Counted from the first letter of the stretch, positions 33,115 to 42,657 are shown. The stretch is 64,000 bases of DNA from an uncultured Pelagibacteraceae bacterium (GCA_902557775.1 CACEBD010000001.1:248001-312000), one strand, 5' to 3'. The notes: generated by a model not told the origin, from the letters alone. Program-made: numbers and translations.

Positions 33115-34378
33115 TTTTAAGAAAAATTTATTAAAAAAAAGATATAACGCTGAAAGAAGATTTCAATGGTATGGCAAAATAGCTATAGGATTAGCTTTAA
33201 GCTTTTTAGCAGTTTTTATGTTTCAGATATTTTCAAAAGGTTACTCAGCTTTCCAAAAAACTTGGATAGTAACAGAAGTTCATTATGATAAAGAATTACT
33301 TTTAATCGATGCAGAAAGCCCATCAAAAGATGATTTAGAAAATGCAGACTATTATGATGTTGCTTACAAAGCTATGACCTCATTAGATACTGGACTTCCT
33401 GAAGAAGAGGATCGTCAATTGATACAAATGGTTTCGTATAAATATGAGGCAGAGGTTAAAGATCTACTTTTAAAAAATCCAGACTTTCTGGGTAAAATAG
33501 TTCCCATAAAATTAACAGCTTCTGATGATGTTGATCAAGTTCATAAGGGAAATTATCCAAGAGATATCCCTGAAAAGAATAGAAGAGTAAATGATTATCA
33601 GTTGCAGATTTACGATATGCTTAATGAAAGAGGGGATATTTTATCAGAGTTTAACATTAGTTTTTTTACAAGTCCTGATTCAAGAGAGGCAGAGCTAGCA
33701 GGTATAGCTAGCTCGTTTATGGGAACAGTTTTTAGTATACTAGTATGTTTAGCGTTTTCATTTCCTGTTGCAGTGCTAGCTGCAATTTATCTCGAGGAGT
33801 TTGCACCAAAAAATAAATTTACAGATTTTATAGAAGTAAACATTAATAATTTAGCAGCTGTTCCATCGATAGTATTTGGTTTGCTAGGTCTTGGTGTTTT
33901 ATTAGCAGTTTTTAATTTACCAAGATCGACACCACTTGTTGGAGGAATTACTTTGTCTCTTATGACATTACCAACAATAATTATTGCTGCAAGAGCTTCT
34001 TTAAAAGCTGTTCCTCCAAGTATAAGAGAAGCTGCTTTAGCGATGGGTGCAAGTAATATGCAAACAACCATGCATCATACTGTGCCACTATCAATGCCTG
34101 GAACTTTATCTGGAACGATAATTGGCTTGGCTCAAGCTTTAGGGGAAACAGCCCCTTTAATTTTAATAGGAATGGTTGCTTTTGTGAATACAATACCTGG
34201 TACGCCAGTTGATCCTGCTGCAAGTTTACCAGTTCAGATATATATATGGTCAGAAAGTGCTGAGAGGGGTTTCGTTGAAAAAGTATCTGCATGTATTATG
34301 GTGCTTCTAGCTTTTTTAATTTTAATGAACTTGGCAGCTCAAATCGTTAGACACAAATTTGAAAAGAAATGGAGTTAA
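33107..34378 (+). CDS. pstA: Phosphate ABC transporter permease PstA
   Basis: A 423-residue permease from ATG 33107, preceded by AGGGA; the frame also reaches 33083 but that start lacks such a signal. Like PstC it has a long N-terminal region: one helix at about 20-40, then a periplasmic domain of about 160 residues, then the permease core with the EAA loop GASNMQTTMHHTVPLSMPG and LGETAPLI. It lies directly before pstB. Confidence 0.92.
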   Translation: MNSFKKNLLKKRYNAERRFQWYGKIAIGLALSFLAVFMFQIFSKGYSAFQKTWIVTEVHYDKELLLIDAESPSKDDLENADYYDVAYKAMTSLDTGLPEEEDRQLIQMVSYKYEAEVKDLLLKNPDFLGKIVPIKLTASDDVDQVHKGNYPRDIPEKNRRVNDYQLQIYDMLNERGDILSEFNISFFTSPDSREAELAGIASSFMGTVFSILVCLAFSFPVAVLAAIYLEEFAPKNKFTDFIEVNINNLAAVPSIVFGLLGLGVLLAVFNLPRSTPLVGGITLSLMTLPTIIIAARASLKAVPPSIREAALAMGASNMQTTMHHTVPLSMPGTLSGTIIGLAQALGETAPLILIGMVAFVNTIPGTPVDPAASLPVQIYIWSESAERGFVEKVSACIMVLLAFLILMNLAAQIVRHKFEKKWS

Positions 34379-35134
34379 ATGAGTAAAATAAAAGCGGAAA
34401 ATGTAAATGTTTATTACGGATCCAAACAGGCATTATTTGACGTCTCTATAGATATAGCAGAAAAAGAAGTTACAGCTTTAATTGGACCATCTGGGTGTGG
34501 AAAGTCTACTTTCTTAAGATGCTTGAACAGGATGAACGACGTCATAGAAATTTGTAGAGTTGAAGGCAGTATTAAAATGGACAACCTAGAACTGAATTCA
34601 AGAAAGTTAGATGTTGTGAGACTTAGGGAGAACGTTGGTATGGTTTTTCAAAAACCCAATCCATTCCCTAAAACAATTTATGAAAATGTAGCTTATGGTC
34701 CTACTATTCACGGTATTGCACAGAGCAAAGAAGAAATGGATCAAATAGTTGAAACAAGTTTGAAAAAAGCTGCCTTGTGGAACGAAGTTAAAGATAGACT
34801 TGATGAAATCGGAACTGGTTTATCAGGAGGTCAACAGCAACGACTTTGTATTGCTAGAGCTATATCTGTAAGTCCAGAAGTGATTCTTATGGACGAACCA
34901 TGTTCAGCGCTTGACCCAATAGCAACAGCTCAAATTGAAGAACTTATAGATGATCTTAAAAAAGAGGTCACAATTGTGATAGTTACCCACTCAATGTCAC
35001 AAGCAGCTAGGGTATCTCAAAAAACAGGTTTCTTTCATTTGGGAAAACTTATAGAATTTGGACCAACAGATAAAATATTTAAAAATCCTGATAATCAGCA
35101 AACTCAGGATTATATTACAGGAAGGTTTGGTTAA
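34379..35134 (+). CDS. pstB: Phosphate ABC transporter ATPase PstB
   Basis: A 251-residue ATPase: Walker [10 protein letters not shown] (36-44), signature [14 protein letters not shown], Walker [14 protein letters not shown] and switch His in VTHSM. The RCLNRMND and FQKPNPFP motifs are diagnostic of PstB. Its stop overlaps the phoU start (TAATG). Confidence 0.97.
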   Translation: MSKIKAENVNVYYGSKQALFDVSIDIAEKEVTALIGPSGCGKSTFLRCLNRMNDVIEICRVEGSIKMDNLELNSRKLDVVRLRENVGMVFQKPNPFPKTIYENVAYGPTIHGIAQSKEEMDQIVETSLKKAALWNEVKDRLDEIGTGLSGGQQQRLCIARAISVSPEVILMDEPCSALDPIATAQIEELIDDLKKEVTIVIVTHSMSQAARVSQKTGFFHLGKLIEFGPTDKIFKNPDNQQTQDYITGRFG

Positions 35135-35814
35135 TGAGTGAAAAACCGCACATTGTAAAATCTTACGAAGAGCAACTTCAGTTATTAAAAGATACAATAG
35201 TGAAAATGGGAACTGGAGTTGAGAAACAGCTTGAAAACACTATTCAATCTTTAGTTAAAAAAGACATTAGTTTAGCAGAAAAATCTATCAAAGATGACGA
35301 ATTGACTGATAAGTATGAAATCAATATAGAAGAGCAAGTTGTAAATTTGATTGCTTTAAGGCAACCTATGGCAATAGATTTAAGAGAAACAGTTGTTGCC
35401 TTAAAAGTTTCTTCAGACTTAGAGAGAATTGGTGATTTAGCAAAAAACATCTCAAAACGATTAACTAAAATTGGAACTGATTTACCTAATGATATTACTA
35501 AAAATTTCGAAATAGCTGGTTTAAAAGCATCAAAACAAGTCAATGCAGTTTTAAATTCGTATTTACATAGAGCTAAAGATACAGCAGAAAATGTTTGGAA
35601 TTCTGATGAAGAAATAGATCAAATGACTAATTCTAATATGGAAGCTGCAGTAAAGCATTTAGAAAAAAATAAAAACGATATACAAAAAGTAACCCAACTA
35701 CTTTTCATGCTTAAAAATATTGAGAGGATTGGAGATCATGCAACCAATATTGCAGAGCAAGTTTATTTTCTGATTACAGGAGATTATTTAGAGGGAGACC
35801 GACCAAAAGGATAA
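35134..35814 (+). CDS. phoU: Phosphate transport regulator PhoU
   Basis: A 226-residue helical protein with two PhoU repeats, each with an acidic metal-binding motif (DLERIGDLAKNI near 95 and IERIGDHATNI near 203). PhoU connects PstB to PhoR and restrains PhoB signalling when phosphate is plentiful. Its stop overlaps the phoB start by one base (TAATG). Confidence 0.96.
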   Translation: MSEKPHIVKSYEEQLQLLKDTIVKMGTGVEKQLENTIQSLVKKDISLAEKSIKDDELTDKYEINIEEQVVNLIALRQPMAIDLRETVVALKVSSDLERIGDLAKNISKRLTKIGTDLPNDITKNFEIAGLKASKQVNAVLNSYLHRAKDTAENVWNSDEEIDQMTNSNMEAAVKHLEKNKNDIQKVTQLLFMLKNIERIGDHATNIAEQVYFLITGDYLEGDRPKG

Positions 35815-36497
35815 TGAGGGCAAATTTATTCATTGTTGAAGATGAAATGCCCATCGTAACTTTACTTAAATACAATTTAGAAAAAGAGGGTCACAAAGTT
35901 GATTATGCAGTCAATGGAGAAGACGCTATTAGAAATATAAAGGAAAAAAATCCTGACTTAATTTTATTAGATTGGATGTTGCCAGATATTTCAGGTGTTG
36001 AAGTCTGTAAAAATTTGAAAAGAAGCAATCTTCACAAAAATATCCCAATCATTATGTTAACAGCCAAAGGTGAGGAAGAAGACAAACTTAAAGGATTTGA
36101 AACAGGAGCTGATGACTACGTAACTAAGCCATTCAGCCAAAAAGAACTTATTGCAAGAGTTAACGCTTTATTAAAGAGATCTAAACCAAGTGTTGCCGCT
36201 GATGTTGTAGTATTTGAGGATCTTAAAGTAGATAGAGTTCAACGAAGAGTTTATAGAGCAGATAAACAAGTTATAGTCGGCCCAACCGAATTTAAACTAA
36301 TTGATTTTTTAATAAAGAATCCAAAAAGAGTATATTCGCGTGAGCAACTTCTAAATTCTGTATGGGGAGATGATATTTATGTTGAGTCCAGAACTATAGA
36401 TGTTCATATCAGAAGACTAAGAAAAGCAATAAATATTGATGGCAAGAAAGATCTTATCAGAACAGTAAGATCTGCTGGCTATTCCTTAGATGTTTGA
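35814..36497 (+). CDS. phoB: Phosphate regulon response regulator PhoB
   Basis: A 227-residue OmpR-type regulator. The receiver domain has acidic residues 9-11, phospho-acceptor Asp53 (LLDWMLPD) and the TKPF lysine. The C-terminal winged helix carries GPTEFKLIDFL and SRTIDVHIRRLRKAI. PhoB binds pairs of 7-bp direct repeats, which fits the repeats seen before pstS, plcP and the arsenate unit. It overlaps the convergent sixA by 19 bp. Confidence 0.95.
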   Translation: MRANLFIVEDEMPIVTLLKYNLEKEGHKVDYAVNGEDAIRNIKEKNPDLILLDWMLPDISGVEVCKNLKRSNLHKNIPIIMLTAKGEEEDKLKGFETGADDYVTKPFSQKELIARVNALLKRSKPSVAADVVVFEDLKVDRVQRRVYRADKQVIVGPTEFKLIDFLIKNPKRVYSREQLLNSVWGDDIYVESRTIDVHIRRLRKAINIDGKKDLIRTVRSAGYSLDV

Positions 36498-37003
36498 AGA
36501 TCTTTTGGCTTTATAAATGATATTAATTTTCCTTTAACTTTTGATAACTTTTCCCAATTATTGAAATTAAAACTTATTTCAGCAACGGCTGCAGTAGGAA
36601 ATTTTCTTTTTAAATTTTCAAATTGTTCAGAGTTTTCTTTAAGACAGATTCGATTTATGAGTTCACTCATTGAAGGTTCATGATTGATTAAAAGTAAAGT
36701 TTTATAATTATCAACTGTTTGTTTTAAGATATGAATAATTTCATCCTCACTAGCATGATAAAGCGCTTTTTTTTTAATAATTTTCTTAAAACTGATTTTT
36801 TCTGACAATATATTTAATGTTTGTATTGTCCTTTTAGAGGATGAGCAATAAACTAAATCAAATTTTAATTTCTTTTTAATAAAAAATTCACAAATTAATT
36901 TTGCTGAATTTACCCCTCTTTTATTCAATGGCCTGTCATGATCATCTAAATTTGGAAAATCCCAACTAGATTTAGCATGTCTCATCGCATATAATTTAAA
37001 CAT
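36479..37003 (-). CDS. sixA: SixA-like phosphohistidine phosphatase
   Basis: A 174-residue histidine-phosphatase-superfamily protein. The catalytic RHAKSSWD motif has Arg8 and His9; DHDRPLNKRG and INHEPSM with the second His follow. SixA removes phosphate from histidine phosphotransfer proteins. It is convergent with phoB and divergent from ppk1; whether it acts on phosphate signalling is not known. Confidence 0.85.
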   Translation of the reverse strand: MFKLYAMRHAKSSWDFPNLDDHDRPLNKRGVNSAKLICEFFIKKKLKFDLVYCSSSKRTIQTLNILSEKISFKKIIKKKALYHASEDEIIHILKQTVDNYKTLLLINHEPSMSELINRICLKENSEQFENLKRKFPTAAVAEISFNFNNWEKLSKVKGKLISFIKPKDLQTSKE

Positions 37004-37025
37004 ATTTTTAATTTAACATTTAAAT

Positions 37026-39152
37026 ATGTCGAAAGCATCATTTTCAGAAAACGCTAATATTAGCAATCAACTCATAAACAGAGAATTATCTTGGCTTCAG
37101 TTTAATGATCGTGTTTTAGAAGAATCAAAAGATAAAACAAATCCTCTATTTGAAAGAGTAAAATTTTTATCAATCGCAGGTACAAATTTAGATGAATTTT
37201 TTATGGTAAGAGTCGCTGGACTTTTTAATCAAATTAAAGATGGTTTTGACGAATTAAGCGCAGATGGATTAACTGCAGAGGATCAATTGAATAGGGTCGT
37301 ATTAAAAACTAAAGATCTATTAAAGAAGCAAAACGAAGCATTCCTAGAGTTGAAAAAAGAGCTATCGAAAGAAAAAATTTTCATTCGAAAAATGTCAGAA
37401 CTAAATAAGAAGGATCTTATGTATCTAAGAGAATATTTTCAGGAAACAATTTATCCTATAATAACACCTACTGCCATTGACCCATCACATCCCTTTCCTT
37501 TTATACCAAATAAAGGCCAAGCAATTTTATTAAGAATGACAAGAATTAAAAAAAAAAGAGAACTAAATGCAATTATAGTTATACCAAGAGCACTTCCAAA
37601 ATTTGTATCGCTAAATAATTCTGAAACAATAAATGAATTTGTCACAATTGATGACGTAATTTGTAAATTTGCTAATGAAATATTTCCAGACCATAATATC
37701 GAGGCAAGTTTGCAGTTTAAAATAATTAGAGACAGCGAAATTGAAATAGATGATGAAGCTGCTGATCTTGTGAGATATTTTGAAAAAGCAATTAAGAAAA
37801 GAAGAAGGGGAAACGTAGTTAAACTCGAAGTAATCACTAATTCAAACAAAAAACTTTTAAATTTTATTTCAAAAAAATTTAAAATGGATGAAGATCATAT
37901 TTATGAGGTTGAAGGATTGGTTGGAATACAAGATATAGATGAAATTTGTAAAAAGAAAGATCCAAAGCTGAGATTTAAAAAGTTTAATCCTAGAGAAGTT
38001 GAAAGATTGAAGGAATTTGATGATAAATTTTTTTCAGCTATAAGAAGTAAAGATTTTGTTGTACACCACCCTTTTGAAACTTTTGATGTAGTAATTCAAT
38101 TTTTAGAAGCTGCAGCAAAAGATCCCAAAGTTATCGGTATCAAACAAACTTTGTATCGAACCACACCTGACTCTCCTATCGTAAAAGCACTAAGTAGAGC
38201 AGCAGAAAACGGAAAAGTTGTTACAGCTGTAATAGAAATAAAAGCTCGATTTGATGAGGAAGCTAATATTGAATTATCTAGGAAACTAGAGAAAGCTGGA
38301 GTTCAAATTGTTTACGGATTCGCAAAATATAAAACGCATGCAAAGGCAAGTTTAGTTTTAAGAAAAGAAGGAGCTAAAACGCGAAGCTATGTTCACTTAG
38401 GTACAGGAAACTATCATCCAATTAACGCAAAAATTTATACTGACTTATCACTGTTTAGCTCTAATCAAGACTTGGCCAAAGATGTCGAAAAATTTTTCAA
38501 TTATGTAACTGGTTATGCAAAACCAAAAAAATTGAATAAAATTTTTATGTCTCCATTAAATAGCAGGAATTTTTTTGAAGAAAAAATTGAAAATGAAATT
38601 GTAAATGCAAGTAAAGGAAAACCTGCAGAAATATGGGCAAAAATGAATTCTCTTGTAGACCCTGGAATTATTAAGAAATTTTATGAAGCTTCAAACGCAG
38701 GAGTAAAAATAAATTTATCAGTAAGAGGAGTGTGTTGCTTAAGACCTGGAATTAAAGGTCAATCTGAAAATATAAAAGTAAAAAGCCTTATTGGCAGATT
38801 TTTAGAACACTCAAGAATTTATTGTTTTGCAAATGGTAGCTCTATGCCCTCTCGAGAGAATCAGGTATATATTTCATCTGCAGATTTAATGCCTAGAAAT
38901 TTAGATAGAAGAATTGAAATTATAATTCCGATAGAAAACAACACTGTGCATGAGCAAATTTTAGATCAAATTATGTTAGCTAACTTTAAAGATAAATCAG
39001 AAACATGGTATTTAGATAGTTTGGGAAACTATCATAAAGAACAAGAAAAAGGCTTTTCCGCACATTCCTATTTCATGAAGAACCCAAGTTTATCAGGTCG
39101 TGGTAAGTCAATTTTAAGAGCTAAACCTCAAAATTTAAGATTAGTAAAATGA
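37026..39152 (+). CDS. ppk: Polyphosphate kinase 1
   Basis: A 708-residue PPK1. The N domain starts INRELSWLQFNDRVLEE, the catalytic PLD-like domains hold GIKQTLYRT, the phospho-accepting His in YKTHAKASLVLR, and the second conserved segment GTGNYHP. It makes polyphosphate from ATP reversibly. It overlaps ppx by 4 bp. Confidence 0.96.
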   Translation: MSKASFSENANISNQLINRELSWLQFNDRVLEESKDKTNPLFERVKFLSIAGTNLDEFFMVRVAGLFNQIKDGFDELSADGLTAEDQLNRVVLKTKDLLKKQNEAFLELKKELSKEKIFIRKMSELNKKDLMYLREYFQETIYPIITPTAIDPSHPFPFIPNKGQAILLRMTRIKKKRELNAIIVIPRALPKFVSLNNSETINEFVTIDDVICKFANEIFPDHNIEASLQFKIIRDSEIEIDDEAADLVRYFEKAIKKRRRGNVVKLEVITNSNKKLLNFISKKFKMDEDHIYEVEGLVGIQDIDEICKKKDPKLRFKKFNPREVERLKEFDDKFFSAIRSKDFVVHHPFETFDVVIQFLEAAAKDPKVIGIKQTLYRTTPDSPIVKALSRAAENGKVVTAVIEIKARFDEEANIELSRKLEKAGVQIVYGFAKYKTHAKASLVLRKEGAKTRSYVHLGTGNYHPINAKIYTDLSLFSSNQDLAKDVEKFFNYVTGYAKPKKLNKIFMSPLNSRNFFEEKIENEIVNASKGKPAEIWAKMNSLVDPGIIKKFYEASNAGVKINLSVRGVCCLRPGIKGQSENIKVKSLIGRFLEHSRIYCFANGSSMPSRENQVYISSADLMPRNLDRRIEIIIPIENNTVHEQILDQIMLANFKDKSETWYLDSLGNYHKEQEKGFSAHSYFMKNPSLSGRGKSILRAKPQNLRLVK

Positions 39153-40654
39153 AACCAGAATTAAAAAATCTTTTTAAATTTCAGTCTAATAAAAAGTCTA
39201 AGCAAGCCATAATAGATCTTGGATCAAATTCAGTAAGAATGCTCATATACGATAATTTTAAAATTTCTCCAATCCCAGTCTTTAATGAAAAAGCAGTTTG
39301 CAAACTTGGAAAAAATTTAGATAAATCTAAAAAACTAAATCCCGATGGAATTAAAGGTTCTTTAAAAGTTCTAAATAGATTTAAAGAAATTTTAGATATT
39401 TCAGACGTTCAAGATTTAGAAATTATTGCAACAGCAGCTTTTAGAGAGGCCACTGATGCAAGTGAATTTTTAAGAGAAATTGAAAAAATATTTAATAAAA
39501 AACCACTAGTATTATCTGGCGAGGAAGAAGCAAGAACATCAGCAAATGGTGTAATGGTAGGATTTGATGAAGTAGATGGATTAGTTGCAGATTTAGGAGG
39601 TGGAAGTTTAGAACTTGCCAGAGTTTCTAAAAATCAAATTTTTGAAACAACCTCTTTACCTCTTGGAGTATTAAGACTTGAAAATAATCCTATTATAAAA
39701 AAAAGAAATTTGGGAAAATATGTTAGAAAACTTTTAAGAGATGAAAAATGGCTTTCTAAAAAGAAATTTAAAAATATTTATTTGGTAGGAGGTACTTGGA
39801 GATCATTATTTAAATATCATCTCTTTAAAGAAAAACACCCATTACATATTTTGCACCAATATAAACTCTCAAAAGATGTAGCAGTAAAATACTTAAATAG
39901 AATTTCAAAATTTAATAAATCATCTTTGAAATCAATGGAATATATTACTAAATCTAGAACTCCCTATTTACCTTTTAGCTCTATAATACTAAACGAAATA
40001 ATTGAAGCAGCAAGCCCCTCAAAAGTTATTTGCTCAATCAGTGGACTGAGAGAGGGACATATGAATACAATTATAAACCAAGGAATGAGCGAGGATGAAA
40101 TTTTCAAATTAAAAACTGACGGTATATCTTTTAAAAAAGGGGACTATGGAAAGAGTTTTGAGAAATATTTTAATTTTATTTCACCATTATTTGAAGACAA
40201 CGAATATTTTAATCGAAGATTACTAACCTTGGCTTGCATCTTAAGTAAAATGGATTGGGGCCTAGGAGCTTTTCAAAAAGCAGAATTAGTTTTTATGGAA
40301 GTGTTAAATACTCCATTACTAAAACTAGAACATAGAGATAGAGTAAAAGTTGCATCAGCAAGTTTTTGGAGACATTGTGGCTTAAAATATAATCCGAATT
40401 ATCAGTTTTTATCCTTATTAAATAACAACGAAATTTTATCCTCAAAGCAAGTGGGATCTGCTTTAAGATTAGCAGAGTCACTCACTAGCATGTCTTCTTT
40501 GTTGTTAGATGAATTTAAAATTTATAAAAGAAATAAGACTATTTTTTTGAAAATACCTAACAATCATAGCGATATTGTCTCAAAACAAGTAACTAAAAGA
40601 CTTAAAAACCTGGCAAGAGAGATGAATGTCGACTCCAATATCATTTATTCTTGA
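39149..40654 (+). CDS. ppx: Exopolyphosphatase Ppx/GppA
   Basis: A 501-residue ASKHA-fold phosphatase. The phosphate 1 loop is IDLGSNSVRMLIYD, the EEEARTSANGV segment includes the catalytic Glu, and LVADLGGGSLEL is the phosphate 2 loop. The C-terminal HD-like helical domain follows from about residue 320. It breaks down polyphosphate or pppGpp. It is co-transcribed with ppk1, giving a polyphosphate storage unit next to the Pho system. Confidence 0.93.
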   Translation: MKPELKNLFKFQSNKKSKQAIIDLGSNSVRMLIYDNFKISPIPVFNEKAVCKLGKNLDKSKKLNPDGIKGSLKVLNRFKEILDISDVQDLEIIATAAFREATDASEFLREIEKIFNKKPLVLSGEEEARTSANGVMVGFDEVDGLVADLGGGSLELARVSKNQIFETTSLPLGVLRLENNPIIKKRNLGKYVRKLLRDEKWLSKKKFKNIYLVGGTWRSLFKYHLFKEKHPLHILHQYKLSKDVAVKYLNRISKFNKSSLKSMEYITKSRTPYLPFSSIILNEIIEAASPSKVICSISGLREGHMNTIINQGMSEDEIFKLKTDGISFKKGDYGKSFEKYFNFISPLFEDNEYFNRRLLTLACILSKMDWGLGAFQKAELVFMEVLNTPLLKLEHRDRVKVASASFWRHCGLKYNPNYQFLSLLNNNEILSSKQVGSALRLAESLTSMSSLLLDEFKIYKRNKTIFLKIPNNHSDIVSKQVTKRLKNLAREMNVDSNIIYS

Positions 40655-40755
40655 AAATTAATAAATCTTTAACTTAATTTAAATATTTTTTTAGCATTTT
40701 TATATTATTAACTGATTAACAGTCTCCCAACTGTGTTGTTAATTAATTAGCCCAT

Positions 40756-40786
40756 CAGCCCAAGGTATCAATATTTCCTTGGGCTG
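40756..40786. terminator. Hairpin between the convergent ppx and aquaporin genes
   Basis: CAGCCCAAGG pairs with CCTTGGGCTG (10 bp, GC-rich) around an 11-nt loop. No long T-run follows on either side, so efficiency as a terminator is uncertain. A weaker ATTAAC/GTTAAT hairpin lies just upstream near 40710-40742. Confidence 0.5.
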
Positions 40787-40794
40787 GCCTCCAA

Positions 40795-41442
40795 TTACAA
40801 AATAATTTTTCTGATTAAATAGACAGCCAATATTCCACCAAGCATCTCAGCAATGATATAGCTAGGAGTATTTAAGTAATTAATTCCAGTAAATGTGTCT
40901 GTAAAAGTTCTTGCGATTGCTACCGCTGGATTTGCAAAAGAAGTTGAAGAGGTAAACCAATACCCCGCTGTTATAAAAGTAGCTACTGATGAAGCGACCG
41001 CAAGTTTGCCGCTCTTTAAAGATCCAAATATCACAAAAATTAATCCAAAAGTTGCAATGATCTCAGCTGTAAAAATATTTATTCCAGGTCTAATCTTCTG
41101 TGAAAGCTGCAACAAAGGAAGATCAAACATAAAATTTGCTAACATTACCCCTAACATGCAACCTAAGATTTGAGCAGAGATATAAGTGATAATTAAATTT
41201 TTTTTAATCTTGTTGGTAAAATACATTGCTAAAGTAACGACAGGATTGAAATGTGCGCCGGAGATATCACCGATTGAAGTAATCAGAACAAATAATCCTG
41301 CACCTGTAGCTAAAGTATTCGCTATTAACATTACAGCGATATCATCAGTTAGATTTTGAGCCATAATACCTGAACCAACAATAATCATGACTAAAAAACA
41401 ACTTCCTATAAATTCACCAATAAATATCTTTTTACTTTTCAT
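40795..41442 (-). CDS. aqpS: MIP-family aquaporin, probable arsenite channel (AqpS-like)
   Basis: A 215-residue aquaglyceroporin with six membrane helices and two pore motifs, NPV (HFNPVVTLA) in the first half and NPA (FANPAVAIARTF) in the second. It overlaps the arsenate reductase gene by 11 bp. In Sinorhizobium the same arrangement lets arsenite made by ArsC leave through AqpS instead of an ArsB pump. A general solute channel is the alternative. Confidence 0.8.
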   Translation of the reverse strand: MKSKKIFIGEFIGSCFLVMIIVGSGIMAQNLTDDIAVMLIANTLATGAGLFVLITSIGDISGAHFNPVVTLAMYFTNKIKKNLIITYISAQILGCMLGVMLANFMFDLPLLQLSQKIRPGINIFTAEIIATFGLIFVIFGSLKSGKLAVASSVATFITAGYWFTSSTSFANPAVAIARTFTDTFTGINYLNTPSYIIAEMLGGILAVYLIRKIIL

Positions 41443-41875
41443 TTTTTACCCAATGTTTAATTTTTTCATTAATTATATTATAAGTTTCTTCAGCTATTAA
41501 ATTTATTTTATCTTTATTTTTAGTTTTTTTAATTTTTTCAACAGGGTCCGCGATGTCCCAGTGCGTAATGGTCTTTTTTTTGGGCCATACAGGACAAACT
41601 TCTTTATTGGCGTTATTACAAACTGTAATCACGTAATCAATATCAATATCATTTTTTAAAAATTCATCAAAATTTTTCGAATAATACGTGGCTAAATTAA
41701 ATTTTTTTCCTTCTAGATACTCTTTAATGTAGGGATTGATTTTCCCTGAAGGATTACTTCCAGCGCTAAATGCGATGAATTGATTTCGGAAATTATTGTT
41801 TACAATACTTTCCGCTATTATGCTTCTCGCAGAGTTTCCAGTACAAACAAATAATATTGTTTTTATTTTCCTCAT
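41432..41875 (-). CDS. arsC: Arsenate reductase, low-molecular-weight phosphatase type
   Basis: A 147-residue protein with the P-loop CTGNSARS (Cys11-x5-Arg17) and two further cysteines, in TVCNNA and VCPVWP near 84-92, as in thioredoxin-coupled ArsC. THWDIADP is the conserved acid loop. It reduces arsenate to arsenite. Arsenate enters by phosphate transporters, so its location beside the pst and poly-P genes makes sense. Confidence 0.9.
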   Translation of the reverse strand: MRKIKTILFVCTGNSARSIIAESIVNNNFRNQFIAFSAGSNPSGKINPYIKEYLEGKKFNLATYYSKNFDEFLKNDIDIDYVITVCNNANKEVCPVWPKKKTITHWDIADPVEKIKKTKNKDKINLIAEETYNIINEKIKHWVKNEK

Positions 41876-41901
41876 AAAAAATGTATTGAAGTGTCCCGAA
41901 C

Positions 41902-42129
41902 TTACGGAACCAAAATTTGATAAAAACCAATAATAAATAATGGAATCTGTAACCCAAAATTGGTTAATATTGCTTTATCCTTAGAAATAAAACCTGCAAT
42001 TGTCCAACCAACAACTCCCGCTCCATGAAACATTATATTTACTGGATACATATTCAAATTTGTTAATAAAATACCTGTAAGAACTAAAAAAGTACTTAAC
42101 CATTTAAGGTATTTTTTAATAAACTTCAT
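41902..42129 (-). CDS. 75-aa small membrane protein heading the arsC-aquaporin unit
   Basis: A 75-residue protein with two or three hydrophobic helices (about 9-25, 33-48 and 56-72). The start is ATG 42129; the frame also reaches a TTG at 42135 inside the -10 box. It lacks a Shine-Dalgarno sequence, and the -10 box TATAAT ends 5 nt upstream, so it may be translated from a leaderless mRNA. No known function; co-transcription with arsC is likely (26-bp gap). Confidence 0.6.
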   Translation of the reverse strand: MKFIKKYLKWLSTFLVLTGILLTNLNMYPVNIMFHGAGVVGWTIAGFISKDKAILTNFGLQIPLFIIGFYQILVP

Positions 42130-42134
42130 AATCA

Positions 42135-42168
42135 ATTATATGATTGTAATGTTAAAGTTTTGTTAACC
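42135..42168 (-). promoter_or_regulatory. Candidate Pho box and -10 before the arsenate unit
   Basis: On the minus strand GGTTAAC (42168-42162), AAAA, CTTTAAC (42157-42151), then exactly 10 nt, then a perfect TATAAT (42140-42135). This is the spacing of enteric PhoB promoters, though the repeat bases differ from CTGTCAT. It overlaps the gcrA stop codon. Confidence 0.4.
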
Positions 42169-42657
42169 AGACGAGGCTTTAACTTTTTTCTCGATAAATT
42201 CTGGTATCTCATCACCAAGATCATCGTCTTTTTGATTTTTAGGTTGAAAGGCATACAAAACATGAAGTTTGCAATAAGGGAAATCTCCTTCAGGTTTTCT
42301 ACCGCAGAAATAGAATTTTTCCTCATTAGGATGACCTATAGGCCACTTGCACGTTTCATCTGTAAGCTCTTCAAGAGATTTAGGGTTTTCTGGCTCAAAG
42401 TTTTTATCTAATAAAATTGATTGAAATTTAGCTTTTCTTGATGTGGGCGCGGGTCCTCTTCTAATCTGCTTGTTATCATTGGTTCTTGGTGAATTAGATT
42501 GCTTAGAAGGGGCTCTAGCTTCTAAATTTAACCTATGAGCTTTTCCAATTACTGCGTTTCTAGTTGTGTCACCTAATGCTTCGGCGATCTGACTTGCAGT
42601 ATGTCCTTTAGACCAGAGTTCTTTTAATTTAGCGACTTTTTCTTCTGTCCAACTCAT
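42163..42657 (-). CDS. gcrA: Cell-cycle transcription regulator GcrA
   Basis: A 164-residue GcrA. The N-terminal helix-turn-helix MSWTEEKVAKLKELWSKG, with SASQIAEALG-like and TRNAVIGKAHRLNL, is diagnostic. The C-terminal sigma70-binding part has CKWPIGHP and FCGRKPEGDFPYCKLH with paired cysteines. GcrA, found in alphaproteobacteria, activates promoters together with the housekeeping sigma factor, often at methylated GANTC sites. Confidence 0.95.
   Translation of the reverse strand: MSWTEEKVAKLKELWSKGHTASQIAEALGDTTRNAVIGKAHRLNLEARAPSKQSNSPRTNDNKQIRRGPAPTSRKAKFQSILLDKNFEPENPKSLEELTDETCKWPIGHPNEEKFYFCGRKPEGDFPYCKLHVLYAFQPKNQKDDDLGDEIPEFIEKKVKASSG

Noticed and set aside
33981-34292. Minus-strand 103-aa frame within pstA
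   Set aside because: Antisense shadow of a conserved permease core.
37000-37025. Possible Pho box before ppk1
   Set aside because: TTTAATTTAAC is present but the units are not spaced by 11 bp; judged AT-rich background.
42132-42411. Frames on both strands overlapping the gcrA C-terminal region
   Set aside because: Shadows of the clearly recognisable gcrA; no start signals.
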